Assembly: GCF_002127325.2 (NCBI RefSeq)
Contig: NC_035441.2
Location: 52,985,339 to 53,049,338 of the forward strand
Direction of reading: 5' to 3'
DNA: 64,000 nt
Source: Helianthus annuus
Taxonomy: Eukaryota; Streptophyta; Magnoliopsida; Asterales; Asteraceae
The notes below the pieces were generated by a model. It did not search any database. It saw only the letters and a list, made by a program, of their open reading frames with translations, and was not told where the DNA came from. Numbering within the stretch: the first letter of the stretch is position 1; each line of letters begins with the position of its first letter. Below, in pieces: positions 60,472 to 64,000 of this stretch. A program made the position numbers and the translations under genes.

Positions 60472-61322
60472 TAGCAGGGGTTAGGATATGAATAATAGGG
60501 ATCTTGATATCCTCTGGGATTTTCAAGGATGATCCCAGATTGGCCAATGCATCAGCTTCTGCATTCTCTTCTCTGGGTACCTGTGTCAAACTAAAGGAAA
60601 CAAAAGAGAGTGCCAAATCTTTGACTATCTCTAAATATTTGATTAGCTTTTCACCTTTAACAGCATAGGATCCATTAAAGTGGTTAGTGATTAATAATGA
60701 ATCTACATGTACCTCAAGATACCTGATCCTCATATGCTTGGCAATTTGCAAACCAGCTATCAAGGCTTCATATTCAGCCTCATTGTTAGTAGTTTGGAAC
60801 TCACAAGCTATAGAGTGGGGTATTATGTCCCCCTGTGGCGATTTTAGTAGTATTCCAAGCCCAGTTCCTTTGACATTGGAGGCTCCATCGGTGAAGAGTA
60901 TCCAAGGATCCTTAGTTTCCTCTAGCTGTTGGACTTCCAATTCAGCTTCCCTTTGCATGTCACTGCTGAAATCTGCCACAAAGTCAGCTAAGGCTTGGGA
61001 TTTAATGGCAGTTCTAGGTTCATATCTTATATCATAAGCACTGAGCTTCACTGCCCACTTAGCCATCCTTCCTGACATTTCAGGTTTCCTGAGAACATTC
61101 TTAATTGGAAAATTAGTCTTAACAATAATGGCATGAGTTTCAAAATAGTGTCTTAATTTAGTAGATGCCATAATTAAAGCAAGAATAAGTTTTTCTAAAT
61201 GTGAATACCTGGATTCAGCATCAAGCAAACTCTTACTTACATAATAGACAGGATGTTGTGTACCTTCATGATCCTTAACAAGGACGACACTTACTTCTTT
61301 AGAGGATACTGCGAGGTATAAG
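60472..61322 (-). pseudogene. pol: B3 RNase H and aRNH, reverse strand
   Basis: The minus frame is open: YVSKSLLDAESRYSHLEK, RHYFETHA, GRMAKWAVKLSAYDIRYEP (Ty3 RNase H), then LFTDGASNVKGTG, NNEAEYEALIAGLQ, EADALANLGSS. At 61322 it is cut by E0 within YLAVSS. Confidence 0.9.
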
Positions 61323-61857
61323 TGTTAGGGCTGGATTTTTATAATACATGATCCTTACATGTGATCCTAACCAGTGATCCTTGTTTCTTTGGCAGATAGT
61401 GATCCTCAGCAGAGTTCCAGGATCAGGATCACGGACTATCATAGGATCCTCATGATAACAGTTGCTTTCATTGAACTTAATGTCATTTTGAAGGAATGTC
61501 TAGCAGGATCCGCTCTTAGCATCACAATCAAGGGACGCGTCTTTACAACTTTGGCATATGCTTAATCAGAGATGAACGTTGTGAAGGATATGGAAACTTG
61601 GCATGATTTAAGGTCGATAATTTAGGCTAGATTTACTTTTATTTCTAAAGGGGTAATGAGCTGATTATTAGTTTGTTTACCTAAAATAGGCCACTCACAC
61701 TTGTATATATAACACTCTTCCCCATTCGGAAGACACACAACACAATTCTCTCGCGCTTAGACACTCGAAACTATAGTGATCCTTGTACTCAGCTCATTAT
61801 CATCCGAAGTTGTAACCATTTTTCTTATATTGAAGTTTGGTGATCGGTAGTTGCCAT
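61323..61857 (+). repeat. E0: C-type LTR cut by E
   Basis: Starts TGTTAGGGCTGG inside B3 (left 5 bp ataag) and matches the C LTR until GTTGCCAT at 61857, where E begins. The rest of E0 would lie beyond E, outside the window. Confidence 0.9.
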
Positions 61858-62575
61858 TGTTAGGGCTGGATTTTTATAATACATGATCCTTACATGTGAT
61901 CCTAACCAGTGATCCTTGTTTCTTTGGCAGATAGTGATCCTCAGCAGAGTTCCAGGATCAGGATCACGGACCATTATAGGATCCTCATGCTAACAGTTGC
62001 TTTCATTGAACTTAATGTCATTTTGCAAGAATGTCTAGCAGGATCCGCTCTTAGCATCACAATCAAGGGACGCGTCTTTACAACTTTGGCATATGTTTAA
62101 TCAGAGACGAACGTTGTGAAGGATATGGAAACTTGGCATGATTTAAGGGCGATAATTTAGGCTAGATTGACTTTTATTTCTAAAGGGGTAATGAGCTGAT
62201 TATTAGTCTTTTTACCTAAAATAGGCCACCTACACTTGTATATATAACACTCTTCCCCATTCGGAAGACACACAACACAATTCTCACACGCTTAGACACA
62301 CATTACGATAGTGATCTTTGTACTCAGCTCATTATCATCCGAAGTTGTAACCATATTTTTGATATATTGAAGTTGGTGATCGGTAGTTGCCATCACCCGA
62401 GGTTTTTTATGCCGGAGATCATACACTGATCAAGGGCTTTTTCCTCGTATAAATCATTGTGTCTTTGCATATTTCATTCTGAAGTGATCCTTTACCTTTT
62501 CAATAAACCAAGCATCATTCCCCATTTACTTAGAGTTTTGGTTGCATTATCCTTGTGTGATTTTTGACCAAAACA
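61858..62575 (+). repeat. E 5' LTR
   Basis: TGTTAGGGCTGG to GACCAAAACA. Close to the C LTRs. Confidence 0.93.
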
Positions 62576-62578
62576 GTT

Positions 62579-62596
62579 TGGCGCCCACCGTGGGGC
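62579..62596 (+). other. primer binding site of E
   Basis: TGGCGCCCACCGTGGGGC. Confidence 0.87.
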
Positions 62597-62652
62597 AATT
62601 GGTGCTTCATTCATAAGAAAACTTTCTGTTCGAAATCATTTCAAAAAGTTAC

Positions 62653-64000
62653 ATGGCTTCGTCATTGAAGAATACATCCACAGCGATGTCGGCAGTCAAT
62701 TCATCTACTGGCATTCCACCTTTGCCTCCACTACCAGCTGGATCTCAGAAAAATGCTGAGAAGAGACCAACTTCTATATCCTCTAAACCATCATCTTCTG
62801 CTCTAACTTCTTCTGTTCCCAGTACTAGTGATATATTTACTTTGATTTTGCAGATGAGGGATCGTATGCAGCAGCAGGATGAAACTAATGACAGGATCCT
62901 CAGAGAAATCGGAGATCTCAAAAGGCAAAAGAAAACGGCAGAGGATCATTCCCCACTAATGCCCAAATCTTTGAATTTTTGATACTCCAATGATTACTTC
63001 TCAGCCAACAGAGGTCCCAGACATACAATATATGGGTGGATCAAGAGGAGTGCATTTCAGCCCAGCAACAATGACTCAGGCCATCAGGATCATATTTTTC
63101 AACCGGCGGGATCCTACGCCCAGCATTCGGATCCTTCATGAGCTTAGGATCCTCCTTTGTCCCTGGATCATCCCAGGTTCAAGGATCCTCCTTTGTTCCA
63201 GGATCATCCCAGGTTCAAGGATCCTCCTTCGTTCCGGGATCGTCTCAGATACCAGGATTCTTCCAGATGCCAGGGATCCCTAAAAAAGTCTGCAAACAGG
63301 AAGTCTAGATATCCATCAAGGGGACTTCATTCCAATGCAGACCATTGCTTCCACTGGTCCTCCGTTATCCCAAAATCCCAGCAATATGGATCCACACCCA
63401 ATGTTCCTAACTTGAACCCGATGGGAGGTAACACCTTAAATAATTATCCTACCACTAACCATGGATTCGTGCAGGATACAGGTATCAATCATGCTATGGC
63501 CAGGGAGTTACAGAAGCTGAAGGACATGATCTCAAGTGTTCCAGGGGTAGTCCAAGCCTATCCCGGAGATTGCAGATGGGAGCCATAAGGTATCTCGTTT
63601 TGCACCACCAATTTGTGATGCAGAGGTACCCAAAGGTTCCATATCCCCACTATGAAGCTGTATGATGGTACAACGGATCCTGAGGAGCACATAGCACAAT
63701 ACAGGGAGAGGATGGAGATCAATCCAATCCCAGAAAAGTTAAAGGAAGCATGCCTATGTAAAGGATTTGGATCCATCCTTACTGGATCAGCTCTAAATGG
63801 CTGCTAAGTCTTCCCCTTACTCTATCACTTCATTTGCTAATTTAGTTAATTATTCAATAACCAATTCTCTTGTAGTAGAAAATTTGAAAGATAACTAGTG
63901 ATTTATATAGGGTAACTCAAAGTCATAATGAATCATTAAGGGATTATATAACTAAATTCAGTAAAGAATCCTTGGACATTCCCAACTTGGATATGGCCAC
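62653..64000 (+). pseudogene. gag: E gag, partial, many one-base indels
   Basis: The ATG at 62653 (MASSLKNTSTAM). Sequence is very close to C gag but the frame breaks repeatedly: an extra T near 62980, an extra C near 63081, changes near 63097, 63127, 63270-63290, 63360, 63552, then single-base losses in runs near 63633, 63793, 63810, 63849 and 63892. Substitutions are few. Either true decay or base-calling errors near a contig end; I favour errors. Confidence 0.8.

Larger units (their letters stand above)
61858..64000 (+). mobile_element. E: C-type element, runs off the window
   Basis: Complete 5' LTR (718 bp), primer binding site and gag start. Inserted in E0 at GCCAT (61853-61857). Confidence 0.92.

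Overview
This window is plant nuclear heterochromatin made almost entirely of nested LTR retrotransposons of the Ty3/gypsy (Metaviridae) superfamily. I see no single-copy host gene, tRNA or rRNA. The elements read gag - protease (PR) - reverse transcriptase (RT) - RNase H - a second, archaeal-type RNase H (aRNH) - integrase (INT), then a long 3' region holding a gene in antisense, then the 3' LTR. Two RNase H domains plus an antisense extra gene are hallmarks of the plant Tat lineage. The base composition, the gags and a second unrelated gag suggest a eudicot. Asteraceae is a guess from memory only.

Two related families are present. Family A (A1, A2) has a gag starting MASRSN and TATCCT/AGGATA-rich sequence. 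Family B/C/D/E has a gag starting MASS(L/S)KNTS and LTRs of 717-726 bp, and is saturated with GGATCC/GATCCT words. All LTRs start TGTT and end GACCAAAACA, followed by three bases and a primer binding site close to TGGCGCCCACCGTGGGGC.

Layout: A1 (1-8806, left LTR cut by the window). Then a fragment of an unrelated gypsy gag (8807-10060), broken inside its zinc knuckle by B1 (LTR 10061-10786, gag to 11869). B1's gag is broken by B2 (11870-33299), whose 5' LTR is itself broken by A2 (11892-23257, target-site duplication tcaat). A2's integrase carries a rearranged foreign gag fragment (about 17795-18648). A scrap of RT at 33300-33574 is probably the remainder of B1. It is broken by B3, which lies in minus orientation (33575-61322). 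B3 is broken by C (38960-60466, duplication ctcaa), and C is broken in its integrase by D (44605-55432, duplication acttc). B3 is broken again at 61323 by an LTR called E0, which is broken at 61858 by element E, running off the right edge.

Age order from LTR mismatches counted by eye agrees with the nesting: D 1 in 717, C 5 in 717, A2 about 11 in 728. D is nearly intact: complete gag-PR, a pol with one nonsense codon, and a complete antisense gene.

Most interesting signals: (1) a conserved in-frame UAG followed by CAA UUA (or CAA UCA) between PR and RT, matching the tobacco-mosaic-type readthrough context; (2) an antisense four-exon gene with GT-AG introns and a second exon of exactly 144 nt in four copies; (3) covarying stem-loops in the 3' region; (4) extreme enrichment of the word AGGATC/GATCCT; (5) a roughly 4 kb inverted repeat formed by B2 and B3.
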